Assembly: GCA_025464975.1 (NCBI GenBank)
Contig: JAODMT010000009.1
Coordinates: forward strand, 62,001 to 126,000
Origin: Microbacteriaceae bacterium
GTDB taxonomy: Bacteria; Actinomycetota; Actinomycetes; Actinomycetales; Microbacteriaceae
Reading direction: 5' to 3'
Length of the DNA stretch: 64,000 bases
Part shown: one piece after another, positions 19,176 to 27,458 of the stretch
Numbering within the stretch: the first letter of the stretch is position 1
Layout: each line of letters starts with the position of its first letter
Notes under the pieces: model-generated
What the model saw: the letters and a program-made list of their open reading frames with translations, nothing else
Database searches by the model: none
What the model was told of the DNA's origin: nothing
Position numbers and translations under genes: made by a program

Positions 19176-19427
19176 ATCAACAACACGAGCAGGACGTGCC
19201 CACTGTTCAGAACATTTCGCGAGGCCGCAGCGAAGCTGCAGCTGACCCCGGCAGAGCTCCGCCGACAGGAACGTGCCGGCGACGGTCCCACGGCGTACAA
19301 GCTCGAATCCGGGCTAACCGACATGCTTCATCTCCGTGATTGGCTCTCAATGATGCAGACAGGCTCGAGGACTGCGAAACCTCGCCCTAGTTGTGTCGCG
19401 GGACGTCTAATCCCTCGTGTCGTTTAA
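19176..19427 (+). CDS. Small helix-turn-helix protein, start unclear
   Basis: An open frame running from a TAG at 19161 to TAA 19427. Its middle reads FREAAAKLQLTPAELRRQER then AGDGPTAYKLESG and DMLHLRDWLSMMQ, a winged-HTH pattern like Xis/MerR-type HTH_17 proteins. A strong ribosome site (AGGGAGGA, 19162-19169) lies in front, but the codon at the right distance is ATC (19176), with no ATG/GTG/TTG before the HTH. Either an unusual start or a start lost by mutation. It overlaps the sce7726 GTG by 11 nt, so it is probably the regulator of that operon. Confidence 0.45.
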   Translation: MNNTSRTCPLFRTFREAAAKLQLTPAELRRQERAGDGPTAYKLESGLTDMLHLRDWLSMMQTGSRTAKPRPSCVAGRLIPRVV

Positions 19428-20346
19428 GCTCAGTGGGAACGGAAGGCGTGAAAACGTGCCCGCTACTCTCGAACGTCGGGCCGCCCGCCTCTTCTCAGCC
19501 AGCATGCTGCGACCAGTCTTGGTTGGGGCGCAAGCGAGCCCTCTACAAGTTGCCGTGTGGGACCTGCGTCGGGAACTGGGGCTCGCCGAGGACGCTACCG
19601 CAAGCAACGTCCTGGGTGCTGCCTACCAGTTTCTTTCTGCTTCATACCGAAGTGAGTACTTCTATAAGAACCTCATTGCCAGCAAGGTCGTGGTTGGAAG
19701 GCATCGGGCATCCAACGTCGTGATGCTGAGCGAGTTCTCACTAGGGAGTTCGGTTGCCGATTGTGTCCTCATAAACGGATCCGGCATGGTCTACGAGATC
19801 AAGACTGAGTTTGATTCGCCCGAGAAGCTCAAGCGGCAGCTGACCAACTACTACCGAGCCTTTCCCCTCGTCACGGTCGTCGCCCACGAGACCACCGCGG
19901 AGCGATACCTTCGGGTACTGGAAGGGACGCCCGCCGGTCTTTTGGTCGTCGGACCACGGTCACGCCTTTCAACGGCGAGGGCACCTCAGTACACCGATGA
20001 CTACTTTGACATTCTCACAATGTTCAATGCGCTGCGTCAGGCGGAAGTCGAGACGGTATTAACTGATGCTTTCGGAAAACTGACCGCCGTGCCGAACGGT
20101 CTGCGATATGCTGAGCGCCTGTCAATTGCCGAAACGATGTCTCCGGCCCATTTCCAAAGCGGAATGCAAGCAGCTTTAAAACGGCGGCTCCTCCGGGCAG
20201 ACCGCGACCTCGTTATCAACCCGACAACCCAGCCCCTTTGGGCCCTCCTCCTGCAGATCAACCCCACACCCAGCCAAGGAGAGAACTTGCTCAATTGGCT
20301 GGAATCAAAGGAGCACAGCGTTGTACTTCCCATATCTGAGAGGTAA
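19417..20346 (+). CDS. sce7726 family protein (PD-(D/E)XK-like)
   Basis: 309 aa from GTG 19417. The middle third shows the sce7726 pattern LSEFSLGSSVADCVLINGSG then MVYEIKTEFDSPEKLKRQL: a D...ExK arrangement (Asp in VADC, Glu and Lys in YEIK) as in PD-(D/E)XK nucleases, followed by NYYRAFPLVTVVAHE. The C-terminal 120 aa is helical. It overlaps the next gene by 26 nt. sce7726 and sce7725 family genes are commonly neighbours; their biochemical activity is, to my knowledge, not established. Likely a nuclease-like component of a defence or toxin module. Confidence 0.72.
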   Translation: MSFKLSGNGRRENVPATLERRAARLFSASMLRPVLVGAQASPLQVAVWDLRRELGLAEDATASNVLGAAYQFLSASYRSEYFYKNLIASKVVVGRHRASNVVMLSEFSLGSSVADCVLINGSGMVYEIKTEFDSPEKLKRQLTNYYRAFPLVTVVAHETTAERYLRVLEGTPAGLLVVGPRSRLSTARAPQYTDDYFDILTMFNALRQAEVETVLTDAFGKLTAVPNGLRYAERLSIAETMSPAHFQSGMQAALKRRLLRADRDLVINPTTQPLWALLLQINPTPSQGENLLNWLESKEHSVVLPISER

Positions 20347-21262
20347 GCAGTTCGAGCTTCTCGCGCTGAAGGAGCTGAGCCCGCTTCTTGGCCAGCGCCG
20401 GAATGTCTTGCCGATCATCGAGCCAGTTCGAAAGCCCGATGGCGGACTCACCCGCTGCCTCGCGTCACTCAGCGAGAACCAGCTGAAGTACGCGGTGGTC
20501 GTGAACCCGAGTGTCGGCGAACTGCATGCAGAGATGATTCCGGATGCCATCGCTAGCTATGTCCAATCAGTGAAACTCCCTGGAGAGCCGGCGCTTGCCG
20601 TCCTCATCAATGAGACAACCGACGTCCGGGCCACGCTCAAGGATTACGCGAATAGTTACGGCAACGCTTTCCCTTTGATGCTTATTCACAATGGGCTGGC
20701 GGAGGATCTTGAGGCGCTCAGGACCGGTTCCGATGGCCTGGGTCGCGCCTACGACGTGATCGACTTCGACGTGAGGAAGGCCTACTTCCGAGCTTTCGGC
20801 AATGATCAAATCCTTTTGCGCGATGGTTTCGAACGAGCGGAGCGAAACGCCGACTACCTCAATCGAGGCGAAACAGACTTTAGCGACGATCATCTCTTCT
20901 ATGCCACCGAGGGGTATGCCGGGTTCGGTGACTACCTCACGATCGGCGAGGGATACGCTGAAGGTGGGTTCACTCCTAGAGCTGTTGCCATTCATTGGAC
21001 ATACGAATCTCGGGAGGGCGGTCCAATCAAAATCCGCCATTTCACATCCGAGAACAATGGCGACATTGCCAACGTCGGCGGCAAGTTCCTGGAGGCGGCC
21101 GAGAAGCTCGTGGGCTTTCTCGATCGCGAGAGCATACACACCGTCGCATCCGAGGTCATCCGTCAGCAATATGCAAACGGCACCTACCCCGGACTCGGAA
21201 TCGTCAAAAAGCTCTCGATTCAGAACCACCTCGAACTCGTCTCGACAATCCTCGCCCGATGA
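20321..21262 (+). CDS. sce7725 family protein
   Basis: 313 aa from TTG 20321, set by AAAGGAG 7 nt upstream and by the conserved N terminus MYFPYLRGKQFELLALKEL followed by VLPIIEPVRKP, the hallmark of the sce7725 (beta-protein-like) family. Further conserved-looking blocks are YDVIDFDVRKAYFR, DHLFYATEGYAGFGDYLTIG and AIHWTYESREGGPIKIRHF. The periodic strand-helix pattern suggests an alpha/beta barrel. It overlaps sce7726 by 26 nt and the RES gene by 4 nt (ATGA), so all three should be made together. Confidence 0.78.
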   Translation: MYFPYLRGKQFELLALKELSPLLGQRRNVLPIIEPVRKPDGGLTRCLASLSENQLKYAVVVNPSVGELHAEMIPDAIASYVQSVKLPGEPALAVLINETTDVRATLKDYANSYGNAFPLMLIHNGLAEDLEALRTGSDGLGRAYDVIDFDVRKAYFRAFGNDQILLRDGFERAERNADYLNRGETDFSDDHLFYATEGYAGFGDYLTIGEGYAEGGFTPRAVAIHWTYESREGGPIKIRHFTSENNGDIANVGGKFLEAAEKLVGFLDRESIHTVASEVIRQQYANGTYPGLGIVKKLSIQNHLELVSTILAR

Positions 21263-22323
21263 CCAAACGTGCCTGCGCTGCGTGCTTCTCGGCGCCCAGC
21301 TGGATTCCTAACGCGAGCCCACCAGCCGGAGCCATTGCCGACTGCGATTTCGGGCACGAAAGCAACGTCCAAACGTGGCCAACCGGAGCGTGGATCGACA
21401 GCCTCACGCGGCTATTCGCGATCTACGAAGTTAGCCCGGCAGATGAGCTCGGCGAGGAACTGCATGTCCGAGTTCAAGCCGACTGGAGCATATTCAGTTT
21501 CAATGACCCGGGGCTGGTCAAGAAGTTTCTAGATTCAGCAGCGCCAGACCACCCGCTTCTGGTGCCGGGCGTTCGCGTTGGTCTGCGAAATTCCATCGAC
21601 GGCCGCGCCGCCGATCACTCCTCCTCATGGGCAAAGTTCTCTGACGAGATCCGGCACCAGAATCGATACTTTCCGGGGTCCGCGCCAAATCGGGAGATCC
21701 TCGAAGAAGCACTCTCCGAAAGCGTGTCAACGATTGCTGCAGGCGCATCACTGTTCAGGGCTCGGCTAACGCCGCCGGACGAGTTAATTCCAGTCCAGAA
21801 AATGGGCGCTCCGCCACCAAAGGTCACTCCTCCCGGTCGAGCAAATCCGGTTGGCATTCCCTATCTCTACCTCGCACTGGACTCGAAGACCTGCGTCTAC
21901 GAGACTCGAGTCGCCAATCACGCACGCGTCTCGATAGGCACGTTCCGGGTCCAGCGGGACCTCAAAGTCCTGAACCTGGCTGAGATCGAGCCGCTGGACT
22001 TCTTCTCAACCTACGAGGAGATTGACGAGAGTGATCAGCAGGCGGTTCGGGTCTCCCTTCATCGATACTTGGAGGCACTCGGCCAAGAACTTCGCCGACC
22101 AATTAGGTCTACCGACGAGCCAACGGACTACATCCCCACTCAATATCTCTGCGAACTGGCTAAGTCTTTGGGGTTCGATGGGGTGCTTTATTCGAGCTCA
22201 CAGCGCCCAGATGGCCGTAACGTGGTGCTATTCGACGTCAATGCGGCCGCCTGCGAATCGGTTGAGCTCATCATCATCACGAGCGTCGAGGCAGATTGGG
22301 AGCCTGTCCCAGTCTCGGCCTAG
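21259..22323 (+). CDS. RES-domain NAD+ phosphorylase-like protein with HEPN/RES N-terminal domain
   Basis: 354 aa from the ATG overlapping the sce7725 stop. The C-terminal half is a RES domain: SLFRARLTPPDEL, NPVGIPYLYLALDSKTCVYETR (Arg, Tyr and Glu residues typical of the active pocket) and YIPTQYLCELAKSLGFDGVLYSS ending RNVVLFD. RES toxins deplete NAD+. The N terminus has a CxxC (ACAAC) and a CDFGH motif, resembling the zinc-binding start of HEPN/RES NTD proteins. No classic Xre-type antitoxin gene is adjacent; the partners are sce7726/sce7725. Likely effector of a growth-arrest defence module. Confidence 0.82.
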   Translation: MTKRACAACFSAPSWIPNASPPAGAIADCDFGHESNVQTWPTGAWIDSLTRLFAIYEVSPADELGEELHVRVQADWSIFSFNDPGLVKKFLDSAAPDHPLLVPGVRVGLRNSIDGRAADHSSSWAKFSDEIRHQNRYFPGSAPNREILEEALSESVSTIAAGASLFRARLTPPDELIPVQKMGAPPPKVTPPGRANPVGIPYLYLALDSKTCVYETRVANHARVSIGTFRVQRDLKVLNLAEIEPLDFFSTYEEIDESDQQAVRVSLHRYLEALGQELRRPIRSTDEPTDYIPTQYLCELAKSLGFDGVLYSSSQRPDGRNVVLFDVNAAACESVELIIITSVEADWEPVPVSA

Positions 22324-22328
22324 CAGCA

Positions 22329-22886
22329 CTAGTACGTTCGTCCGCGGCCAACGTCCGCGACGTGCACGGCAATATCGCTGCTGGAGCGATCCACCCAAGC
22401 AAGATAGCGCGAGCGCCGATGAAGCGCATCGATCAAAGGATCGCTGAGGCTACCACGGAGCCGAGCGGTGAACTCTTCTTCGAATGAGTCCCGCCCACCT
22501 TGGATAAGCGGTACGCCGACCTGACTCACGAGGTCGAGCAGGTCCCGCCGCCTTGCAACAAGCACCACATCACTATCTCGGAGATTGACGAGACAGTCCA
22601 CCGCGATCTCAGCGGCCAGCCCAAACTCAGAGGCCTGGATCTCGGCGCGAAACTCGTGCGAGGGGGGCATGTCACGGCGCTCCAGCGACGCGCGTGGATC
22701 AAAAGCATGAGCCCTCGTTCCCCAGAAAGGCGCCCGAAACTGTCGCATAACTTCAAAATTGTTCAGAAGCTCGAGGAACCGGCGCGGATAGACGAGGGCG
22801 TTCCCCTCCCCGTGATCGTCGACCCGGGTGACCCAATCCGTCCCGCGCCGACTGAGCAGAAAGCTCGGATCCAACAACACCTTCAA
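22329..22886 (-). CDS. Unknown protein, possibly PIN-like
   Basis: 185 aa from TTG 22886, supported by GGGGAG 7 nt upstream. The N terminus MKVLLDPSFLL recalls the first acidic strand of PIN nucleases, and DSDVVLVARRRDLLDLVSQVGVPLIQGG in the second half has the strand-helix-strand form of that fold, but a full set of acidic residues cannot be assigned by eye. Convergent with the RES gene (5-bp gap) and downstream of the DUF6615-like gene on the same strand (107 bp), so perhaps its partner. Function not recognised. Confidence 0.5.
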   Translation of the reverse strand: MKVLLDPSFLLSRRGTDWVTRVDDHGEGNALVYPRRFLELLNNFEVMRQFRAPFWGTRAHAFDPRASLERRDMPPSHEFRAEIQASEFGLAAEIAVDCLVNLRDSDVVLVARRRDLLDLVSQVGVPLIQGGRDSFEEEFTARLRGSLSDPLIDALHRRSRYLAWVDRSSSDIAVHVADVGRGRTY

Positions 22887-22993
22887 GTCTCATCTCCCCC
22901 TGGATGCCAGCAATGCAAGCACGTGAATGGCGATCTTGAACACGATTAGCTGGCCGCTCGTAGGTCGGTCCCGCAGCCCGAGGACACCTCGCG

Positions 22994-23920
22994 CTATCTC
23001 GCTCTAATGATGAGTGCATATCGGGGCAGATCTACGTCCCGGGGTAGGTTCTTTGGCGCGAGATTTCGAGCCTTCTCGACGTAGTCGGGCACTTTGGAAG
23101 CCAACATCGTTGCCCTGTCCTCGACGTGGGGACGCATCTGCTCTGCGAGTGCCTGAACTTCGGAGTCGAATTGCGCCGAGGTCCCAGATCCGCCACCGAC
23201 CGGGCTGCCTGAAGGATTTCCGGCGACAGGGGGCGGCGGAGGCGACCCGCCTGAAGATGGGTTTGGGAGCGATCCAGGGGGGACTGGGATTGGTCCAGCA
23301 CCACCAGTGGGACTGATCCGCAAGAGATCCGACCAAGGGAACGTGAACGGAGCAAACGCCTTGACTTTGTTATTCATCCGCGAGCCCACTTCGCGAACGG
23401 CTTTGACCCTGGTGGTCGGTATGGCCGCGCAACCATATAAAGTCGGCAACCCTCTGAGGTTCGTCGGCGTCGGAAAGTGGGGCTTGGTCGAGTCGCTCTG
23501 ATCCCAACCGTTGTAGAAAACGTGCATTGCGACGGAGTTGCGCGCACGAGCGTGGCGCAGGAGAGTGTCGTACTGCAGCTCCCCTTTATTGTCTCCTCGG
23601 TGCGACAACTCGGGGTAGGTGTAGTGCAGCTTCCCGTGCCTTACCCGTTTCGCCTGGATGCTGTAGCCGAGTGCGCTCCCATCGCTGCGCTCTAACCAGA
23701 TCTCGAAGTCGGCGCCAATTTTTCGCTCAGCATTCTGTGAGACCTCCTGGATCTGGATTTTGTGCGCCAGTGTCACATTCAGCTCTTCCAGGCTTAAAAG
23801 GTTGTGTTGAGAAATTGTGACTTCGCCCATACTCATACGAATCTGATGAGCACGATGAACCTTCGACCAAGTCTCGGTTGCGAGGTCGTCCATTAGGTCG
23901 GCTAGTTGATGAAGACTCAT
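22994..23920 (-). CDS. DUF6615-like PD-(D/E)XK-type protein with Pro-rich linker
   Basis: 308 aa from ATG 23920; an in-frame ATG at 23989 would add 23 aa. The N-terminal region has MSLHQLADLMDDLATETWSKV, then QNAERKIGADFEIWLERSDG and SALGYSIQAKRVRHGKLHY: D-x-E followed by Q-x-K, a PD-(D/E)XK-like core seen in DUF6615 proteins, then YDTLLRHARARNSVAMHVFYN. A Gly/Pro/Ser-rich linker (about residues 200-245) joins a C-terminal helical tail. Probably a nuclease-related defence protein; the family name is from pattern memory. Confidence 0.6.
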   Translation of the reverse strand: MSLHQLADLMDDLATETWSKVHRAHQIRMSMGEVTISQHNLLSLEELNVTLAHKIQIQEVSQNAERKIGADFEIWLERSDGSALGYSIQAKRVRHGKLHYTYPELSHRGDNKGELQYDTLLRHARARNSVAMHVFYNGWDQSDSTKPHFPTPTNLRGLPTLYGCAAIPTTRVKAVREVGSRMNNKVKAFAPFTFPWSDLLRISPTGGAGPIPVPPGSLPNPSSGGSPPPPPVAGNPSGSPVGGGSGTSAQFDSEVQALAEQMRPHVEDRATMLASKVPDYVEKARNLAPKNLPRDVDLPRYALIIRAR

Positions 23921-24327
23921 GCGCACAATCTTCGCATTCCGCGAATGCTCGTGATGACTTTCGACACAGTCGACGGCGAACGTCCGCATGAGGAGTGCGA
24001 CGAAGTGTCACTCGTTCGTCGCACCTCCATGCGAGAACCTGAACGGCTTCGGGAAGTAGCTCGAAGGGCCACGAGATAGACGATGCCCCGCGTCGCAGGC
24101 GCGTAGCGAATGCGTAACGGTAACGGTGATGCGCTCTGGCTTACCCGGGCAATGGCCGGCCTGATTTTTGTGGTCGTCGTCAGCGGAGGCTCGATCGTTG
24201 AGGGGCGCTCTAATTCACAAGACGGCTTCTGCTACTTGAGCGCCGCCCGGTGAATGGAGCGCCTTCTCTAGGCTGCGCCGGTAGGTGGAGCGAGCTTCTC
24301 ACTCGCGCTGTGACGTTCTGAATCGAC
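23921..24327. other. 407-bp stretch without a supported gene
   Basis: Lies upstream of the DUF6615-like gene and before the decayed frame at 24328. No convincing coding frame, tRNA or strong hairpin was seen. It should hold the promoter of the minus-strand pair (22329-23920). Confidence 0.5.
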
Positions 24328-24711
24328 ATGAGCGTCCAGCGCATACACGACCGCTCCGGCCAGAGCGAAAAAACAGCCATCCTCGCACTGATCGTCACGG
24401 CGAGCCAGAGCGATGATCCCCCCGCGGCTTCTTACGCAGTCGGCGCCGCGGTATCGAGGCTTTGCTCGGAACACAGTACGGCGTTCCAGGCTGTGGTTAC
24501 CGGATAGCCTGCTCCAAGGACGGGCCTGCTTCCAGCGGCACCCGATCCCTCCTACCCGGCGACGCTCGACGAAGTGCATGAGCGATTCGTTGCCGGCGCT
24601 CCCTTTGAAGCAGAGCGCCAGCGGATATTTGATGGGCTCTACTTGCACTCTTCGATCTCGAGAAATTTCTACATGCTGGACTCTGCTCAACCCGTTCCAT
24701 GCCCAGCATGA
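24328..24711 (+). pseudogene. Decayed frame with a DUF6932-like segment
   Basis: One reading frame runs from ATG 24328 to TGA 24711 with a single in-frame TAG at 24505. After the stop it reads SYPATLDEVHERFVAG then APFEAERQRIFDGLYLHSS, which resembles the start of DUF6932/nucleotidyltransferase-like proteins (ATLDEVEERF...R..LL.GL). The part before the stop (ILALIVTASQSDDPPAASYA) is protein-like but not recognised. The expected catalytic GS motif region is missing. Probably a broken gene of the cargo; a minus-strand frame over the same bases has poor composition. Confidence 0.35.
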
Positions 24712-24933
24712 CCGCGCAGGGACCGTGATGCGAAAGTGAGTGACGATCGGCACAACATTGCGGTGCGATGCAAGTTGCCTTCAAAGGCGGGCAACAAAAA
24801 GCAAACCGCTCCCTCTTCGCTGCCGTTGGTCAGGTCTTCAAGTTCACGTGGCCTAGATGCCACCGGCGGCAGGCAGCGACTCACGAATGCTGATTCATTG
24901 CCATGCGGCTAGCAGGTTTACTAGCCTTGATCT

Positions 24934-25482
24934 GTGGCCCGTTCAAGCCTTTTGCACTGGAATGCCGCGTCGGATCCGTCTGACCTTGCCGCATTCTTTG
25001 TGAGAACGTGGGCGGAGGAAGTAAAGAGACTTGCTCCGCATGCTCGAAATCTTGGAGAGCGCCATGATCGCGACATGCGCAATGCTGAACGCGGTGAGGA
25101 CTGGAGTCCCGACGACGTCGAGATTGCCGCTGGTTTTCGAGCGCTGTGGGCGGCGCAGACCACGCTCGTATGGGCTTCCTATCAGTTGGAAAGGTGGCTG
25201 GAACGCTTCGCGGAAGTCACTGAGCAAGCGGGGGCCGAGAGAACTCCCATGCTGAAGGCCCTGCGAGGCGCTCTTGAACATCTTGATGACGCCGATCTCG
25301 CTGATGGTCGAGCAAAGGCACGAAGTGACGATTGGTCGCTTCGCAAACTTCCCGATTCTGAATTGTTTATCGGCAGCGGCGGCCGATTCGACTTGTTTAA
25401 TATCGTCGACGTTCGGTCACTCGAAAAAGTCGCGGACGATGTCATAGCCGCTTTCACTCCTTTGGAGCCCGACTTTTCGTAG
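24934..25482 (+). CDS. Hypothetical protein
   Basis: 182 aa from GTG 24934. Soluble, helical, rich in Trp, Arg and Asp (FFVRTWAEEVKRLAPHARNL, GFRALWAAQTTLVWASYQLE, LKALRGALEHLDDADLADG) and ending in a beta segment DVRSLEKVADDVIAAF. No known motif is recognised; the RxxxxH of HEPN proteins is absent (RGALEH is R-x4-H but lacks the usual polar residue after R). No strong ribosome site precedes the GTG. It stands alone between a decayed frame and the HNH gene. Confidence 0.5.
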   Translation: MARSSLLHWNAASDPSDLAAFFVRTWAEEVKRLAPHARNLGERHDRDMRNAERGEDWSPDDVEIAAGFRALWAAQTTLVWASYQLERWLERFAEVTEQAGAERTPMLKALRGALEHLDDADLADGRAKARSDDWSLRKLPDSELFIGSGGRFDLFNIVDVRSLEKVADDVIAAFTPLEPDFS

Positions 25483-25852
25483 GGCAGAGCATTTGGCTCG
25501 GAGTAGGCGGCCCGTCCACACCCGAGCATTGCCCGCGCGTTTGGCACCGCCCGGTGACCATGGTGGCTCCATCGGATCGGAAAGGATCGCGATCAGCACC
25601 GCCTCCGGACTCCAGCCATTGGGTTGCGGGCACGTGAAGTTCGAGCGACCGCCGGTCTGTTCTCGCTCCATGGAATGGTTTCGCATTACCTTGCTTTCAG
25701 AACTCAACTTCGCGGGGTTGGCAGGGCGAAATTAGTTCGACTACCGCAATAGGGGCCGCCGCCGGGGTGAATCCCAGTCGTTCGCTTGACCAATACCGCC
25801 GCTGTGACAAGTCGCTTACCACGAGGTCGCCGGCTCTCGCTATGGTGAGCTC
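25483..25852. other. 370-bp stretch without a supported gene
   Basis: Short frames exist on both strands but none has a ribosome site plus protein-like composition. It presumably contains the promoter of the HNH gene; no clear operator was seen. Confidence 0.5.
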
Positions 25853-26617
25853 GTGCAAGAGCCACCGTTCGTCGTGAAGGTCCCTACGAACCATTACTTT
25901 CTCGACGATCACTGCGCCAACTGTCTCAAGCCGCTGCCGGAGGACGTCGAGGCGCTATTTTGCTCGACGTGGTGCAACGAGATCGCGGGTGCGGTCCGCT
26001 ATCAACGAGGCGCAGTTCGCGATGGACGTATCAACGATCCTGACGTGCGGGAAGCAATCATGGTCAAGAACGCTTTTCTTCTCGCTGGCGGTTACCAAGC
26101 GCTCGGCCGCACCCTCCCCACCTCTATTCGCCTCGAAGTGAAAACCCGCGACGCCGGCAAATGTCAGGTGTGCGGCAAGACCGGAACCGATATCGACCAC
26201 ATCGACGGCAGCTCAGCTGACCTCGACAACCTGCAGCTGCTGTGTGCCGACTGCCACCACGCTAAAACAGCCACGAACCTGGTACCGGCGAGCGAGGAAC
26301 AGAGAGCCTGGCTTCTCGCGCTGAACCTCACTCGGGTGATGCCACCGAAACCCGCCTTACTGGCGGACGATCAGAACGAATGGCAGCACGCCTGGCGCGG
26401 CCTGAAAACAGCCCGTAAACAGCGCCTTCTCGACTATCTGACAACTGCCGGGATCCCCGCCAAGGGCCTGAAGACGCGCATCGACATGATCAATGCCCGC
26501 GACAAGTGGGCGCCGACGGCGACCCGACGGGCCGTTACCCAGTTCGAGGAAGACGACCCCATTGTGGACTGGAGTTGGAAAGCAGGGAAAGGGCTACGGC
26601 CCGACCTGAATTCCTAG
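25853..26617 (+). CDS. HNH endonuclease
   Basis: 254 aa from GTG 25853. The central HNH fold is clear: CQVCGKTGTDIDHIDGSSAD then NLQLLCADCHHAKT, giving two CxxC zinc pairs, the His of DHID, the Asn, and the final His. An N-terminal cysteine cluster (CANC...CSTWC, about residues 24-44) suggests a second zinc site of the kind seen in restriction-like HNH proteins. The C-terminal 90 aa is helical and basic and probably binds DNA. No methyltransferase is adjacent, so it is either a modification-dependent or a stand-alone nuclease. Confidence 0.85.
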   Translation: MQEPPFVVKVPTNHYFLDDHCANCLKPLPEDVEALFCSTWCNEIAGAVRYQRGAVRDGRINDPDVREAIMVKNAFLLAGGYQALGRTLPTSIRLEVKTRDAGKCQVCGKTGTDIDHIDGSSADLDNLQLLCADCHHAKTATNLVPASEEQRAWLLALNLTRVMPPKPALLADDQNEWQHAWRGLKTARKQRLLDYLTTAGIPAKGLKTRIDMINARDKWAPTATRRAVTQFEEDDPIVDWSWKAGKGLRPDLNS

Positions 26618-26806
26618 TCATCGCAAATCGCGCCACATTTCACCACCAGTGGAAACAGATTGCACGGATTTCAGGGCAGCTCCTTGCAAGCCGTTCCAAG
26701 CTTTCTGGAGAAGAAAGACATGCCTGGAATTCCCGACGACCATTGTTGACAGCTTAACTTTGACCCCAAAAACATGATTTCGAATCGCAATCGCTAATCT
26801 CGGCTT

Positions 26807-27379
26807 ATGAGCGCAGCGCTAGCTATCGGATTCGCAACCACTGGTGCCACCCTGCTGGTAACTGTTTTCTTGTTCTCCCTTGACCGAGTGCTGGCTCGAC
26901 GAGCGGCACAGCAGGAAGTGCGGCGGCAGCTGATGGTACGGGTCCTCGACACACTCGATGCTTTAATCCGCTTCATGATCCGACCAGCATTCGTGAGCGT
27001 ATGGACCAATCCCCAGATTGAGTACACCTTGCTGATGCCACGCCTCCTCCTTGACTTGGGTCGCGAGGACCGGATGCTTGCAGCGTGGGTGCAGCGCCAG
27101 ATTCAGCTGATGCAGCTCGCAACTTCGAAAAAGGAGGCTGTGCGAATTCGGGCCTCGGTCGCGGAAAAACTGCTTGGTTGGCATCTGGGCGAGATCAACA
27201 CAGCTTGGTTCGCGGACCAAGTTAGGAATGATCCCGCCGCTGTTAAGCTGGAAATCCCGCTGCGCGCGAAGGCGAAACAGCTCTCAAATGACGCGTGGGC
27301 ATGGGCACAGCTCTTCGCCGCGCTGGCGGCGGTCGGGCTAATGTTCAGGCAAGTATTCAAACCATCCAATGATGCGTAG
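26807..27379 (+). CDS. Small membrane protein, function unknown
   Basis: 190 aa with an N-terminal transmembrane helix (AIGFATTGATLLVTVFLFSL), a long amphipathic helical middle (VRRQLMVRVLDTLDALIRFM) and a possible second helix near the C terminus (AQLFAALAAVGLMFRQVF). Membrane-anchored helical proteins are frequent effectors or sensors in defence loci, but nothing specific is recognisable here. Convergent with the HEPN-motif gene; a hairpin at 27408-27427 separates them. Confidence 0.5.
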   Translation: MSAALAIGFATTGATLLVTVFLFSLDRVLARRAAQQEVRRQLMVRVLDTLDALIRFMIRPAFVSVWTNPQIEYTLLMPRLLLDLGREDRMLAAWVQRQIQLMQLATSKKEAVRIRASVAEKLLGWHLGEINTAWFADQVRNDPAAVKLEIPLRAKAKQLSNDAWAWAQLFAALAAVGLMFRQVFKPSNDA

Positions 27380-27407
27380 CTGCCTCTGAACGATTTTCCC
27401 AAACACT

Positions 27408-27427
27408 GGCTGCAAATCGGAGCAGCC
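27408..27427. terminator. Short hairpin between convergent genes
   Basis: GGCTGC-AAATCGGA-GCAGCC, a 6-bp stem in the 79-bp gap between two convergent genes. No U tract follows on either strand, so termination is only suggested. Confidence 0.3.
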
Positions 27428-27458
27428 CTCATCGCCAACGAATCTCAAAAGATGCTGC

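Noticed and set aside
19106-19339. 77-codon frame with an ATG start
   Set aside because: Composition is not protein-like; the overlapping frame encodes the HTH pattern with a strong ribosome site.
24268-24753. 161-codon minus-strand frame
   Set aside because: Cys/Arg/Trp-rich with no motif; the plus-strand frame over the same bases reads like a real protein family.
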